Part shown: one piece after another, positions 23,693 through 35,770 of the stretch
Layout of the letters: each line of letters opens with the position of its first letter
How positions within the stretch are numbered: position 1 is the stretch's first letter
Assembly (NCBI GenBank): GCA_963682175.1
Contig: OY821792.1
Coordinates: 134,001 to 198,000, forward strand
Direction of reading: 5' to 3'
DNA length: 64,000 bases
DNA from: Triglochin maritima
Taxonomy: Eukaryota > Streptophyta > Magnoliopsida > Alismatales > Juncaginaceae
Notes under the pieces: model-generated
Database searches by the model: none
What the model was told of the DNA's origin: nothing
Seen by the model: the letters and a program-made list of their open reading frames with translations, nothing else
Made by a program: the position numbers and the translations under genes

Positions 23693-24600
23693 TGGGATTG
23701 GTCAAATTTTTTATTTTTAGAAAACAACCAAACCAAACTAAATTGTTTCTTCTTTTGTTATCTAAACAAATATTGGGTTCTTCGTAGAAGCGGTTGTGAA
23801 ACCCTAACCGCCGCTGCGACCAAACCAGACCAAAGAAAATCTTTTCTTTCTATGTAAAGTCCACGAGGCTATGCTCGAGTTGTAAATAAGAATAACGACC
23901 TAACGTCATTGAGTATAAATACAACTTTTAATCTCTCATTTTCTCACAGCGAGGAAGGATCATTTCACCATCTTCTTCCTCTCTTCAATTCTTTCGAGTT
24001 GACCTTTAAGAGTTTAACCCCAGCATCAAAGACAAAATTAACACTTAAGTATATTAGTAGGGTTTGTATTTATTGACAGACGAATGAAGTGCGGTGTCAA
24101 ATAAGAAGTAGTGGAGGAGGAAGTCTTTGTTTGCAAGGTAAAGTAGGTAAAAATCATGTAAAAGTGATACCAAGATAAATTCCAACCATATCCAACCTTC
24201 GTTTCAATCCAAACATTCACGTAAATATAGGTTTATGAGTGTATTAGGGATACAACAAAAAATGGGAAAAACATCGAATGTGTGTTAAATAATGAATTTT
24301 TGAAGTTCGAGAGGCAAAGTGTTACAAAATGAAAGTTCATAAGAGGTAACTATTAACTTTGAAAGTTCAGGGATGCAAAGTGATACCAAGATATAATTCA
24401 GGAGGGCAAACTGTAATTAATCCTTAAAGAAGTTTACAGCGGGGATGCATCAAAGAATTTGGATATCATGTGGTGTCACTCAACGTCATATCAGCCCACA
24501 TCATATTAGTGATGATATACCTTTACTTTTACATTATAACAATACGATGAAATCTCATATTGATGTATTTCATAATTGTGATCGATTACTTCCTTTCTTG
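23693..24600. other. Intergenic, no gene
   Basis: A TATAAATA-containing stretch near 23915 followed by CT-rich sequence could be an old LTR promoter. Otherwise nothing is supported. Confidence 0.3.
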
Positions 24601-24604
24601 TATT

Positions 24605-26225
24605 GTATGTTGGTTTTTGGCTAATATTCATTAATCTTTTTTATGATTAATTAACATATCAATAAACACATGTATATCTATCATTACCTCACATGCATAC
24701 ACATACATTTGTCTTACTAACCATTTCAGGAGACAAGTGTTACACAAGACAAGAAATCAATTTGAAAAATAAATAGGATTTATGTTTCTTGTTCTCAGGA
24801 TTCAAATGTAACTTGGGCACTTCAATTCTTGTTGAAATGCATTGCAATGATCCATAGAAAACATATAGAAGTCTTGTATTTAATTTCATATCAAACTAAT
24901 TACCTTGGTATCCAATTACACATAGAAATCCTCTTGAAACAAAGTTTCTGCTTAAAACGGTTGACCGGTAGACCATCTCGTTCGACCGAATTTAACAAAC
25001 TTATTTCTCACCCAAAACGGTCGAACAATAGCTCATCTGGTTCGATCAATTCTAATGCACTTATTCTATCCAAGACGGTCAGCCACTTGTTAATCCTAGT
25101 TTGATTGTTAGCCTTTGTGAACCGATATATCCCAGTTCGATCGATTCCATCTTCTTCACCGGTTTCATCTTGACACATGTCACAGTTAGTGTGCAAACTG
25201 GTCGATCGAAATTTGATTATGGTTCGATCGTTTGACACATCGTATTTGTCTTTAATATGATCGTTATACTTGTCGTATTATACAACGGTCGTATACACAT
25301 ACTTCAACTAACCCAACTTGTATTTTCGACCACTGGTCGAACAATGTCATAACGGTGGTCGACCGGATCAAGAATTCAAGCTCCAAAACTCCATGTTATT
25401 TTCGGACTGACTGGATCCTTATCTTGTTTGAACGTTAACTCATTTGTTTAACTTTATCATGGCCAAAACCCTCTGAACGGTCGACCGTTCCTAAACTTGG
25501 TTCGACCATTCACTTAAATTCTAGCCTTTGTGGTTCGACCGGTGTGTACTTCAACTCGAACGTTTTCTTCTTTACAAGAAAACAGTCGACCGCTTTGCCC
25601 GTACCGATCGATCGTGTGCTGAACTTTTTTGTTTTGTGTATCTTACACAAATCATTACCAAATCAATCCCAACGGTTAGATTAAGTTTAAAGCCTTTAAA
25701 TAGAGCTTAGAACAACTTCACAAAGTCGCCGATCATTTCTCAAAAGCTCTCATACTCGTACTACTTCCAATTGCTCTCAAACTTCCATTGTACTCAAATC
25801 TTTCACTTGAATCATACATTGCTCTCATCAATTATTCAAGTGTACTCAATTTTCCAGCAAAGTGTTGTATTAGCTTCCGGAGTGAAGCTTTTCTCAGATT
25901 GTGAGAAGGTGGTCCAAGCTTGGCAATGGTGTTCGCAAGCTTGAAGTGTAAAAACAAGATCTCCTGCCCCCGAACGAGGAGAAGAATAGTGGAAAATGTG
26001 AAGTTGCTTGAGGATGAGCAATTCGTAAGAGAGGACTAGGATCCGGTGGTTGGATCCAAACATCTATACATTGATGTTGTAATTTGCATTTCGTACTCTC
26101 TATTTTTATATTGTTCCTGTTTTAGTACATTCTTGCTTAAGTTTTAAAGAACTAAATTAGTCTATTCACCCATCTTTAGACTAATCCTAGGGCTAATTAG
26201 ATCATACATTGTCTTCTTAGTCTAT
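24605..26225 (+). mobile_element. LTR-like region (possible SIRE/Maximus-type copia LTR)
   Basis: The stretch starts TGTTGGTTTTTGGC and contains many CGGTCGACCG/GGTTCGACC motifs (24960-25620). It carries a CT-rich transcribed-looking part (25720-25860) and a 3' segment (26130-26200) with CTAATCCTAGGGCTAA, which I associate with the 3' ends of long copia LTRs. No primer site, no second LTR and no protein domain were found. Confidence 0.35.
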
Positions 26226-26384
26226 AAAAGGAAACTTTTGTAACAATATGGCAGTCAACATCTTGGAAATTCAACTATGGTGATCATGAGAACTTTTCCT
26301 TAATTTTGATGGGTGAATCCACTTTATAGAGAGCTAGGCATATGTACTTTTTGTAATGCACAGGTACATCTGACAATCACATAA

Positions 26385-27090
26385 TCATGTCGTTTTGTGT
26401 ATTTTCGTGTCGTGTTTATTTACTTGTACAAGTCAACTTGACCATACACGAACACGACACGAAATAATTTCGTGTACCCAGCTGAAGAACACAAACATAG
26501 CTTGCTTCATTTCGTGTAAGCACGAAACAAATATGGGTAGTCTTCAATAGAAGCAAACACCTTTTAAATAATTATTTTTCAACTCAAAGGCTAAAACTCT
26601 CAATGAAGAGATGAAGCTGTAAGCCCCGAATTTGCAATAGAGCAATGAGGTCCCTCATGTAGGGTAAAAGGGGGAGGGGAAAAATAATTTTTCCGATGTG
26701 GGACTAAATCATCTGGTAGAATTGCAGAAAGTAAACTAAAATAACTAAATTCAGTACGCCAATGTTAACATGAACCCGCAAATGACTCGTTGACATATGA
26801 CTGCTATTTGGTTACATGAGATCGTGAGTTTGATTCTCCTCCTTCCTATTTCACGCTTTTAAAAAAATGAAACTAAAAAACCTCTTGGCACAGACGAGAT
26901 TCGATTTTTGCGTCCCCATCATCTTCCATACTTAAACTTACCATTGCGAGACCAAGTGAAAGTGATGACATTTTGAACTTTATAAATATATAATAAAGCC
27001 GTGTATATTCGTGTACTCGATCTCATGTACACAAGATACGAATTTTTCGTGTCGTGTTTTCGTGTTCCGTGTCAAATTGCTAGGTCCACG
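26385..27090. mobile_element. Possible MITE with CGTGTCGTGT subterminal repeats
   Basis: The arms 26385-26530 and 27000-27090 share CGTGTCGTGT and CACGACACGAA motifs in both orientations. Between them, on the - strand, is another TTTAGTCCCACATCGG motif (26694-26708), without a TATA box at the expected spacing. A tRNA-like B-box phrase lies near 26830. Boundaries and target duplication were not found. Confidence 0.35.
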
Positions 27091-27387
27091 CACATGTACT
27101 GTTTGAGAAAGTCAGGGTTGGTGCGTGCTTAAAAAAGCACACGATTTTCTCAAGGTGAGATCGTGTAGCGATAATGTGTATGTTGGTTAGATTCTACTGA
27201 TCGACGTCGAAGTTAGGATTCCATATCATTACAAATAAAACACCACGTAATTTTAAGACCTTGACATGGGCGATTAGCCACATCAAACATACTTCCCATA
27301 ACCTCCTCCTTTGAAAACAAAAGGCAGAAATAAAATCCATTAACTATTCAAACTAACAAAGAGGTTCAACTTGTAAAGAAAGAATTC

Positions 27388-27730
27388 AACGATTGAATTA
27401 ATTAATATCAACATTTAACAATCAAATGTTAAGTCAGTTCCATTATTACCAACCCATACATACAAAGTTACAAAATTAATAAGTTTAACTTGAGAAAGAA
27501 CAATTTTCTTTATCGACTTTTTTCATACTTATCTCTCTGACTCTGTGTTTCCTCCATGTTGAAATCGATAGCCTTTTTGGATTAGAAACACAAACAACAT
27601 AGAAGTAAACATGTCACTGGAATGAAAACTCACCCGGCTGTTTCAAATTGGATTCAACGATTAAATTAATTCTTATCAACATTTAACAATCAAAGTTCCA
27701 TTATTACCAACCCATACATACAAAGCTACG
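27388..27730. repeat. Direct repeat upstream of SMG7
   Basis: An about 80-bp segment containing ATCAACATTTAACAATCAAA and CCAACCCATACATACAAAG occurs at 27405-27475 and again at 27675-27727, about 265 bp apart. It is a local duplication in the SMG7 upstream region. No function is visible. Confidence 0.65.
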
Positions 27731-28073
27731 GACTACAATTTTTTTCGGAAAATAATTCCAAATGCAAAATGTACGTAGGTTGGTAAAAGACTGTTTAATT
27801 TTTTAACATATCGCAAACATGTTTAATTTTTTTTAAAATTATATTTTATTTGAATTTTTGACCGTATGAATCGGTGGGTTAAACATACCAAAATGCAAAT
27901 GAAATCAAATAAATAAATAATCTAGTTTAAAAAAAAGAATAGTTAATAACTTAAGTCGGCGAAAAAGATTCGAAACTACAAAACCGAAGGAACGCCTGTT
28001 GTGTTTGGTCCGTCCGTCCGTCCGTCCACCGATTCATCCGGTAATTATTTATTATTATTATTATTAATAATAA

Positions 28074-28080
28074 TATAAAA
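28074..28080 (+). promoter_or_regulatory. Candidate SMG7 TATA box
   Basis: TATAAAA lies at the end of an (ATT)n microsatellite (28043-28073), with a TCCG tetranucleotide repeat just upstream (28010-28027). CT-rich 5'UTR-like sequence begins about 50 bp downstream. It is the only good core-promoter candidate before the gene. Confidence 0.5.
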
Positions 28081-28290
28081 AGGGGGGTTTGGTTTTGTTT
28101 TGTTATCGGATTGATTATTCTCAAACCAAACCAAAATTCTCTTCTTGACTTCTCTCTTCTCATCTCATCTTCTCCTGCGCGATCGATTTAGGTTTGGTTT
28201 GGTTTGAGACTTTTATCTCTCGTTTTAAGTTTTAGGGTTCCGATTTGGGGCCTTTTTCTCGATTTTCAGCGCGATTTTGATAGGGTTAGG

Positions 28291-28445
28291 GTTCAATTCG
28301 GGGCCCTTTCTTGGGCATCTGTTGATTTTCCTCCGAAAGTTACGATTTTTTACTGGTTTAAGGTTCAATCGGGGCCCTTTCTTCGGTTTCTGTTGATTTT
28401 CCTCCGAAAGTTACGATTTTTACAGGTTTAGGGTTCAATTCGGGC
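28291..28445 (+). repeat. About 71-bp tandem repeat in the SMG7 5'UTR intron
   Basis: Two and a bit copies of a unit starting GTTCAAT(T)CGGGGCCCTTTC recur at 28291, 28363 and 28433. Each full unit contains TTGATTTTCCTCCGAAAGTT. The array lies in the leader intron, which ends with AG at 28642. Confidence 0.75.
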
Positions 28446-28664
28446 CTTTTTCGGAAGAGATCGCGATTTTCATCTCCGAAAGTCGCGATTTCGATAGGTT
28501 TAGGGTTCGATTTTGGTATGTTTTAAAGGTTTTCCATCATATTTTGGTAGGATTAGGGTTTGATTTTAATAGGTTTGGGGTTCAATTGGGTCATATATTC
28601 TGCGATTTCCTTGATCTGTTGTTATTTGATTGATTTGTGCAGGAAGACCTCTGCCATGTGAAGG

Positions 28665-31600
28665 ATGATGATGACTGTTCCAACGGATCAAAAGGCGTCA
28701 GCTTCTACCTCCAAACGGGAGCTCGTGCACCGGCTCTACAAGAAGGTACTTATGCTTCTCCTGTTTATTTATAGGTCAACTTGCTGTTGCCTCTGTGTTG
28801 TTAGTATACATATCTTGCGGGCCTCGAATACATGGATTCTCTTTCTATCCAAATTTCATGTGCTTCTCTTATCAAGTTCGTAAACTGTAACATGGTTTTC
28901 TTATCGTATATTATCTACGGCACGCATCACTTATGTTTTGATCGATTTGGTGGCTTCCGTTTTGTTTGTTTATAGACTTGAAACTGTAAATTGTTCAGCT
29001 AGTAACTCCCTGTCATGCCGTCCTGTAAATTGATCTACTTGATTAGATAGTTCTTCTCAGATGGCCACACCTTAATTACAGGAAGAACATATGATATGAC
29101 CATGAATAGCTACATTTTTTTCTCCTCTTTTGTTCGTTTTGATGATGTTTTTCCATATCATAAATAAATACTTACTGCCTGTGATTATTCTTCTTCTGGG
29201 TTTTTCATTTATATTTCATCAAAAAAATTATTTATGCTTTCAATGCAGAACAAAGAATTAGAGAATGGGCTCAGAAAGTCAGCACAGTCAAAAGTACCTT
29301 CAGATCCAAATATCTGGTTACAGATGCGAGAAAACTATGAAACAATTATTCTTGAGGACCATGGTTTTGCTGAGCAACAAGATATAGAAGTTTTACTCTG
29401 GCAGATGCATTATAGAAGAATTGAGGAGTTCCGTGGACATTTAAGTGTTACTTCAGGAGGGGCAGCATCAGCCCCATCTGACAGTGGAAAAGGCTCAAAC
29501 AATCTCGATAAAGTAAGGAAGATTCGCTCCTTTTTCAAAAGTTTTCTTTCAGAGGCCACTGGGTTCTACCATGAGTTAATGCAGAAGATCAGATCAAAAT
29601 ATGGGCTTCCATTAGGTTACTTCTCTGAGTATCCTGAAAGCAGCGTCATGTTGGCAAATGAAGGAAACAAGTCATCCTATTTGAATAAGGGTCTGTTATC
29701 TTGCCACCGTTGTCTGATATATCTGGGTGATCTTGCTCGGTACAAGGGTTTGTATGGAGAAGGTGACTCCCCAGCTCGCGATTATACAACTGCGTCAAGC
29801 TACTATTTGCAAGCCATAACCCTTTGGCCTTCAAACGGCAATCCTCACCATCAAGTACATATCATTTAGTATTATTTACTCAATAATCTTGTTCTTTTTA
29901 CGATTATGTGAGACTTGGCTAGGACCTAATCTCATGATTGTTTCTATAAAATGTCCTCTGCAGCTTGCAATATTAGCATCTTATACTGGTGACGAAGTAG
30001 TGGCTATCTACAGATACTTCCGTAGCTTGGCGGTTGATAATCCTTTCTTCACGGCAAAGGAGAATTTAGTAATTGCATTTGAAAAGGTAAATTAATTTAA
30101 ATCATCTGCATACTTTATTTCATTTATATTTTGATGTTTTTGATCCATTTTCACAATAACTTTAAACCAAAGTTACCATGCTTTACTATATTTACTGAAT
30201 CCAGGAAGCATGGGCACTATACATTTCTTATTCTAAATATTCTCTATTTCTATTTCTAATTTGTTCCATGTAGATCAGGATGCAACAACCTTCGAGTTTT
30301 TAAATGGTGTAGATGTCAATATTGTCAGTTTTATTAAATGCCTACTTGCATATGATGTTTTAATGTTTTATTAGAACTACCAGGATTCTCACTCAAAATT
30401 GTTTTGTTCTAGAAACAGAATACTACGATTTTCTTGTGTTATTGAAATTTCAGTGAACTAGTGATCAGTTAATTTCCAAAACATATAGGTATTAGCTCTC
30501 TTTTGTTCACAATTTGGCTGCAAGCAGTTTTTTACTACACTATTCTTTATTAACACTATGCAAGTATCCATGCATTATTTGGGCTTTAGATAACTTGGTG
30601 GATGATGGAGTCCATAGTTTATGTTGCGGAGTCAAAAGCTTCAGTCCTAAATATTTCTTTTTTTGGCTTGCGTTTCTGTCAATCTCTAATGTTTTATTAC
30701 ATTTGGATACGCTTTATTTCAGATATAATTCAACCATCATCTTGTGATTGTCCTCGGAATCTCAGGCAACAATACTAACAGTAGTATAGTGGTTGTAGTG
30801 CTAGTCATAATATTATGTTCTTTTTCTCATGCATACATCTTCTGTTCTCAGTTTGTTATAAGGTCCCATATGCCTACATTAGATTCGATTTTTTGGTTCC
30901 AACTTTTGTACTCCTTTGAAGCACTTTCATGTTCTTGTACTCATGTGTCGAAGTTCACTAGCTTGTAATACTCTGGGTGCTGTGAAACCATTTCATGCTT
31001 ATATTCCCGAGGACTTCAATTTTTGAAGTTCATATTTTTAATTAGCAATTTAAGCTTGAGATGATGATTTCCTACTTCCTTTTGATACTTACTAAATTTT
31101 CCTTGTTTTGTACCTTCCCTCATCTTATCTCATGCATGCTATTGTATTTTTTTGCAGAACCGGATGATTCATTCCCAACTTCCAGGAAATGTCAAGGCTC
31201 CCTCGGTCAAAGCAGTGACTACACGGACGAGTGGGAGAGGAAGGGGAAGAGGAAGAGGAAGAGGGAGAGGAGATGGTAGTGTTCCATCTAAAGATAAAGA
31301 CATCTCTACTCAAATTTTGTCTAGCAATGAAAAGGAGCTTAGTATTTCTGAGGTGTTTAAAGTCTTCTCTACACGTTTTATTAGACTTAATGGACTTCTG
31401 TATACCCGTACAAGGTAATAACTTGAACCCAGTTGATTTGATCATTATATTGTCTTCCAAATTATAGTAATTTTAATGCTTGCCACCAATATTTCCAGCT
31501 TGGAGACCTTTGATGACAACTTTTCTGCCACAATCAGTAGTTTGAATGAGCTTCTATTGTCTGGACCTGACGAGGTGCTAAATTTTGGGTCAGACTCTGC

Positions 31601-33383
31601 TGGAAATGCACTTTGTGTCGTCAGGCTCATTGCTATTCTTATTTTCACTGTTTATAATGTAAATAAGGAGGTAGAAAGCCAGTCTTATGCCGAAGCCCTG
31701 CAGCGTTCAGTTGTGCTTGACAGTGCATTTATTACTGCCTTTGAGTTTATGGGGCACATTGTTCAGAGATGTACCCAATTGGCTGATGCTTCATCAAGTT
31801 ATCTTTTACCTGGTATCATGGTTTTTATGGAGTGGTTGGCTTGTAATCCTGCTATTGTGACTGGTGATCAAGACGATGACAAACAATCCGCTGCAAGATC
31901 TTTGTTCTGGAAAAACTGTGTTGCCTTCTTGAATAAGCTCTTGTTGAATGGGCTTGTGTCTGTTGATGGAGGTGGGGATGAAGCATGCTTTTCAGAAATG
32001 GGCAGATATGAAGAAGGTGAAACTGAGAACAGACTAGCTTTGTGGGAAGATTTTGAATTGAGAGAATTTTCACCTTTGGCACCTGCACAATGTATATTGG
32101 ATTTCTCAAGAAAACATTCTCTTGGAAGTGATGGAGGTGCAAAGGAAAAAAAGAGTCGTATGCAGAGAATAATTGCTGCTGGAAGATCTCTCTTACATGT
32201 TATCAAAGTTGATCGGCAAGGAGTGTACTTTGATCCAAAACTGAAAAGATTCATTATTGGTCCAGAAAAATCTGCAACTGAAGAAGACATGCAGACTTTT
32301 TCTCCAAAAAATGTTAAACCAAATGGTTTTGAGAATGAGTTTGCAGTTGCTGATAGTGTGAAGTCTGGATGCCTCAAATCAAACGCAGAATCATGTTTTG
32401 AAGGTGAAGAAGAAGATGATGAAGTGATTGTTTTCAAGCCTGCTGTGGTTGAAAAGCTTCCCTTGCCTTCATTCTCGACTGCTCACAATGTTGTTCATTC
32501 TGTTGCTAGTTCTACAAGAGCAGACTTAGAAATTGGTATGGAAAACCTCATTTCTTCAAGCATGCCAATGCAGCAGGCTGCCTCACATACCAATGCATAT
32601 TATTACATGAATGGTGGTGATGCTATGCATCACCCTGTGCAGCATGACAACACTGGCACTGCTAAGTGGTTCCTTCAGCAAGGGGCTTATCTTTCCAATG
32701 GCACATTGCAGAATACCATAGTTGAAAAGAATGGCCATGGTGATAATTACAGGGCATCAGAAGGCTTTAACACCATAGATTCAATTACAGCTTCTTTGCC
32801 ATTCTCACTGGCACCCGACAGTGGTTTTTCATCTTCGCACAGTAATATTATGGATGCTGCTGTACCATCTAAATATGATTATGTTCTTCCAGCTGGAAGA
32901 GTGGTCGATATGCCATTGAAGCCGCCAGCAGTTGCAACACCAATACAGCCACGGAAAAATCCAGTGAGCCGACCAGTTAGACATTCAGGACCACCTCCTG
33001 GTTTTGGTCGTATCCCTGCCAAACAACCAGAGGTCTCCAACTTGCCGGTGGAGCAGCTAGTAGATGATTATAGTTGGCTTGATGGATATCAAGCACCATC
33101 AACTAAAGCCCCAGTTTCAGAATATGTCGTGAATCAGTTTCCGCAACAACCTCCAAATAAGGATTCTTTTAGCAGAAGCATGGCTACTGCAACAAAGTTC
33201 CCATTTCCTGGGGGACAAGTTCCAGCTGTTCAGGCTGAATTTGGTAATGGAAAAGATTGGAAGGATCTTCAGCTAATTGAAACCCTCAAACTTTACTCGG
33301 AAAACCATAACAATGCAAACCAACATAATGATCCATTTGTGGGACAGTACCAAGCACAGAAACCAACGAATTACTATTTCTGA
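28665..33383 (+). CDS. SMG7: SMG7, nonsense-mediated mRNA decay factor
   Basis: Coding exons 28665-28745, 29249-29854, 29964-30086, 31158-31414 and 31499-33383 join in frame with GT-AG introns into 983 residues; Arabidopsis SMG7 is about 1,060. The N terminus (MMMTVPTDQK...) and the block QMRENYETIILEDHGFAEQ match the EST1/SMG7 14-3-3-like TPR domain, roughly residues 1-260. The HRCLIYLGDLARYKGLYGE and SSYYLQAITLWPSNGNPHHQ helices follow. An RG-repeat (GRGRGRGRGRG, exon 4) precedes the EST1 central domain, and the tail is low-complexity with a PPPGFGR motif. SMG7 binds phosphorylated UPF1 on aberrant mRNAs and drives their decay; in plants it also acts in meiotic exit. The first of three tandem ATGs is taken as the start. 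The leader has its own intron (ends 28642), and the 3'UTR has two candidate introns. Confidence 0.95.
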
Positions 33384-33409
33384 GATGCTTTTCTACAAGT
33401 GAATTGAAG

Positions 33410-34134
33410 GTAATGTGATTCTTACGGTGACCTTGCACTTTTAGTTATGTTAATATTCCAGTTAAATTATGTTAATATTTATTATTTGTGATCAGATACA
33501 AAATTATACTTGATATCTTTTAACCAAAAAGTTTGATAGCCATTTTTGTTTACTATAGGTTGTTAATGCCCTTAGCGCGATGTGTGGCTTGCCTTTATCA
33601 GAAATTGTAGTGTTGCAGTTTGCTTCTAATGCCATGTTTTATTTTGTTTAACAAATTGGTATGTCAAGTTTCTCATTTTCATCAGAAGTTTGATAACCAT
33701 TTTTGTTTACCATAGGTTGTTAAAGAATCTGTCTAGACTTGGGCTTGCTTATGGTTCTTTCACATTCGTTCTCCACTGCTGTGGTTTCTGCAGTCTTGTG
33801 ATAATTTACAACGTTGACATCATAATGGGAGTTCTGTAGATGTGTGGCACTAAGTCTGGTAAGTACCCATCTTATTTTGTAGTGTTTAACCTTTGGTATT
33901 TGTTTCGTTTTGTCCATTCTAATCCAACAGCCAAAATGATAGCTTAATCTTTGACTCCATTGGAGATTTCATCAGTTTGCACAGTAACAATTTTCTGACA
34001 TGAACTTCATGATTTGCAATTACTCTTTTCGTTTGGTTGCTATTGTGATGACTTTACTTGTAATCAAAACAAAATTGCATGACTGAACTGTATATACCAA
34101 AAATTATTAATTCTTGAATTGTTTCTATGTCCAG
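33410..34134 (+). promoter_or_regulatory. SMG7: Two candidate introns in the SMG7 3'UTR (NMD autoregulation)
   Basis: After the stop codon at 33383, GAAG|GTAATG (donor 33410) and TTTCTGCAG (acceptor ends 33793) define a first intron. CTG|GTAAGT (donor 33859) and TATGTCCAG (acceptor ends 34134) define a second. The second junction would lie about 91 nt beyond the stop codon, beyond the approximate 50-55 nt limit that triggers decay. Plant SMG7 mRNAs are known to be NMD targets through 3'UTR introns, a feedback on NMD capacity. Intron use here is inferred from splice sites only. Confidence 0.65.
33529..33726 (+). repeat. Duplicated about 40-bp segment in the SMG7 3'UTR intron
   Basis: AAGTTTGATAGCCATTTTTG at about 33529 and a near copy at about 33687 each continue into TTTAC(T/C)ATAGGTTGTTAA. 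The duplication also copies a possible ATAG/GTTG acceptor-like sequence. Confidence 0.7.
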
Positions 34135-34839
34135 GCGTGCCACCAGGATTGAAGATACGATCGTAAGTTCACGGGTGGAAGCCTGAATGGGATTAATTGA
34201 TAGCTTGCATGTTTGGATATTTCGGGGTTGTTTGAGCATCTCTTTCAGGAAGACTAGATATTCAAGCGTCGTGCAGGGTCATCTCATCAGTGGGTGTGGG
34301 CCAAGAGGCAATCAAGAATAGAGGGAATATGACTCTTATCATGATGGGGAGATGAGCTTGACTGTTTTGCATTTCTTACATTTCAACATCAGCTTTAGTG
34401 GTAACCAGGCTTGTCGAGATATGGAGCTCGCCGATATCTCCAGTTGGAGCAAAAGAGAAGTGGTTTTGTGGGGCATTGTGCATCACAAGGCAATGGAATT
34501 TGCTTCTTTATGTTAATCAAAGCATATAATAAGTTTCAAAACATAACATCTGTGGTTTAAGTAAGGTCTGAAATTGGGCAACTACTAGGAAAATAAGCAT
34601 ACTTTGCACTGGTATTTTGTGTTTCGTTGTGTTGGAACTCTGCATTTGCATTTTGATATGGTATGTGTATGAAGACAGACTACTGTGTCTTGTTGAATGA
34701 CAATTGCTTCTATTAAGTTCATGGATTTGTACCAAACCTATGCTTGCGTGGAGTCTATTTTTCTGCTGAGTTTGTGCAATTTCAGTTTCGACCCAAGCTT
34801 AGGATTTTCTTGATCATATTATGACTAGATAGATTAATC

Positions 34840-35770
34840 CGAGAGATATAGAATGATGAAGGTGGTGGTATCATGCAGGTGTCTGAGACCAATAGTTCGC
34901 AATATGTATAGCTTGTAAGTATATACTTAACTTCGTAGGTTTATTTTAAATGTACAATATATGTAAAAAAATATTAAAATGCATTACAGGAGGAGCACAA
35001 AAAGTTGAAGGCTCAAGTCACAAAGGTGATTGCGACTTAGTTTAGAGGAGATCATGTATATGTATGATTAATTTGTAATTTGTTTCTTTAATTTCCTAAA
35101 AGTTTTGGGATTGTCCAACTAATCAAAATCGATTTTTTTGATATATTGGTGACATTGATATATCTTCCCCAGCATGACGACGACTCATCGATGGATTCGA
35201 CTTTTTCTAAGCTTTTGTTGGTATACTTGTGTTGGTTTTCGCTATCTATATAGTGTGACTTATGGTTTAAATTGTGACTTATTATGTGATTTACATTGTT
35301 TTAGTTGATATATTGTCTTTACTTGAAGATTTTAATCCATCTCATTGTGAATATATGTGAATGGACTCGTGCCTCGACTTAGAGGTTGAAATGAACTTTT
35401 ATTGCATCTTGTATAACCCGATATGAATTGTGAATTGTAACTAACAAAAAAAATAGCAATTGCTACTATTGCGGATGAAAATTCTGTCGGCAATAGTAAC
35501 ATGAAGATGTAGTGCCGACGACAATTCCGTCGGCACTACAGAATATCAAGTTCTTCTATTTTCCTTCGGCACTAGAATATTGCATGCCTTTTTTGGCACA
35601 GAAATGTTGGATCTCCTAACGAAATTTCAGTCAGCAATGTTATTTCTAACGAGGCTACTGTTGGCGGAATAATGTCGATTGAAATTTCATCGGCACGAGC
35701 TTTTGCCGATGGATATTGCCCCTTTTGCCAACGAAATGGTCCGTCAGCAAAAGTTGTATTTGTAGTAGTG
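34840..35770 (+). mobile_element. 3' end of a CACTA element
   Basis: The right end reads TTTGTAGTAGTG, the inverse of the common CACTA terminus CACTACTACAAA. The preceding 350 bp hold repeated GTCGGCACTA/CCGTCGGCA subterminal motifs in both orientations. Near 34990-35038 a short frame (EEHKKLKAQVTK then stop) resembles the lysine-rich C-terminal end of CACTA transposase-like proteins. The left terminus is not seen; the fragment starts just beyond the SMG7 3' region. Confidence 0.65.

Noticed and set aside
21858..23705. Several ORFs of 100-380 residues rich in Ser/Leu/Phe or Arg/Glu on both strands
   Set aside because: They are translations of the (CT)n/(GA)n stem of a palindromic element; both strands and several frames are open for the same compositional reason.
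26780..26880. tRNA-derived SINE suspected from GTGAGTTTGATTCTCC
   Set aside because: A-box not convincing, no 3' tail or target duplication seen; left as part of a possible MITE.
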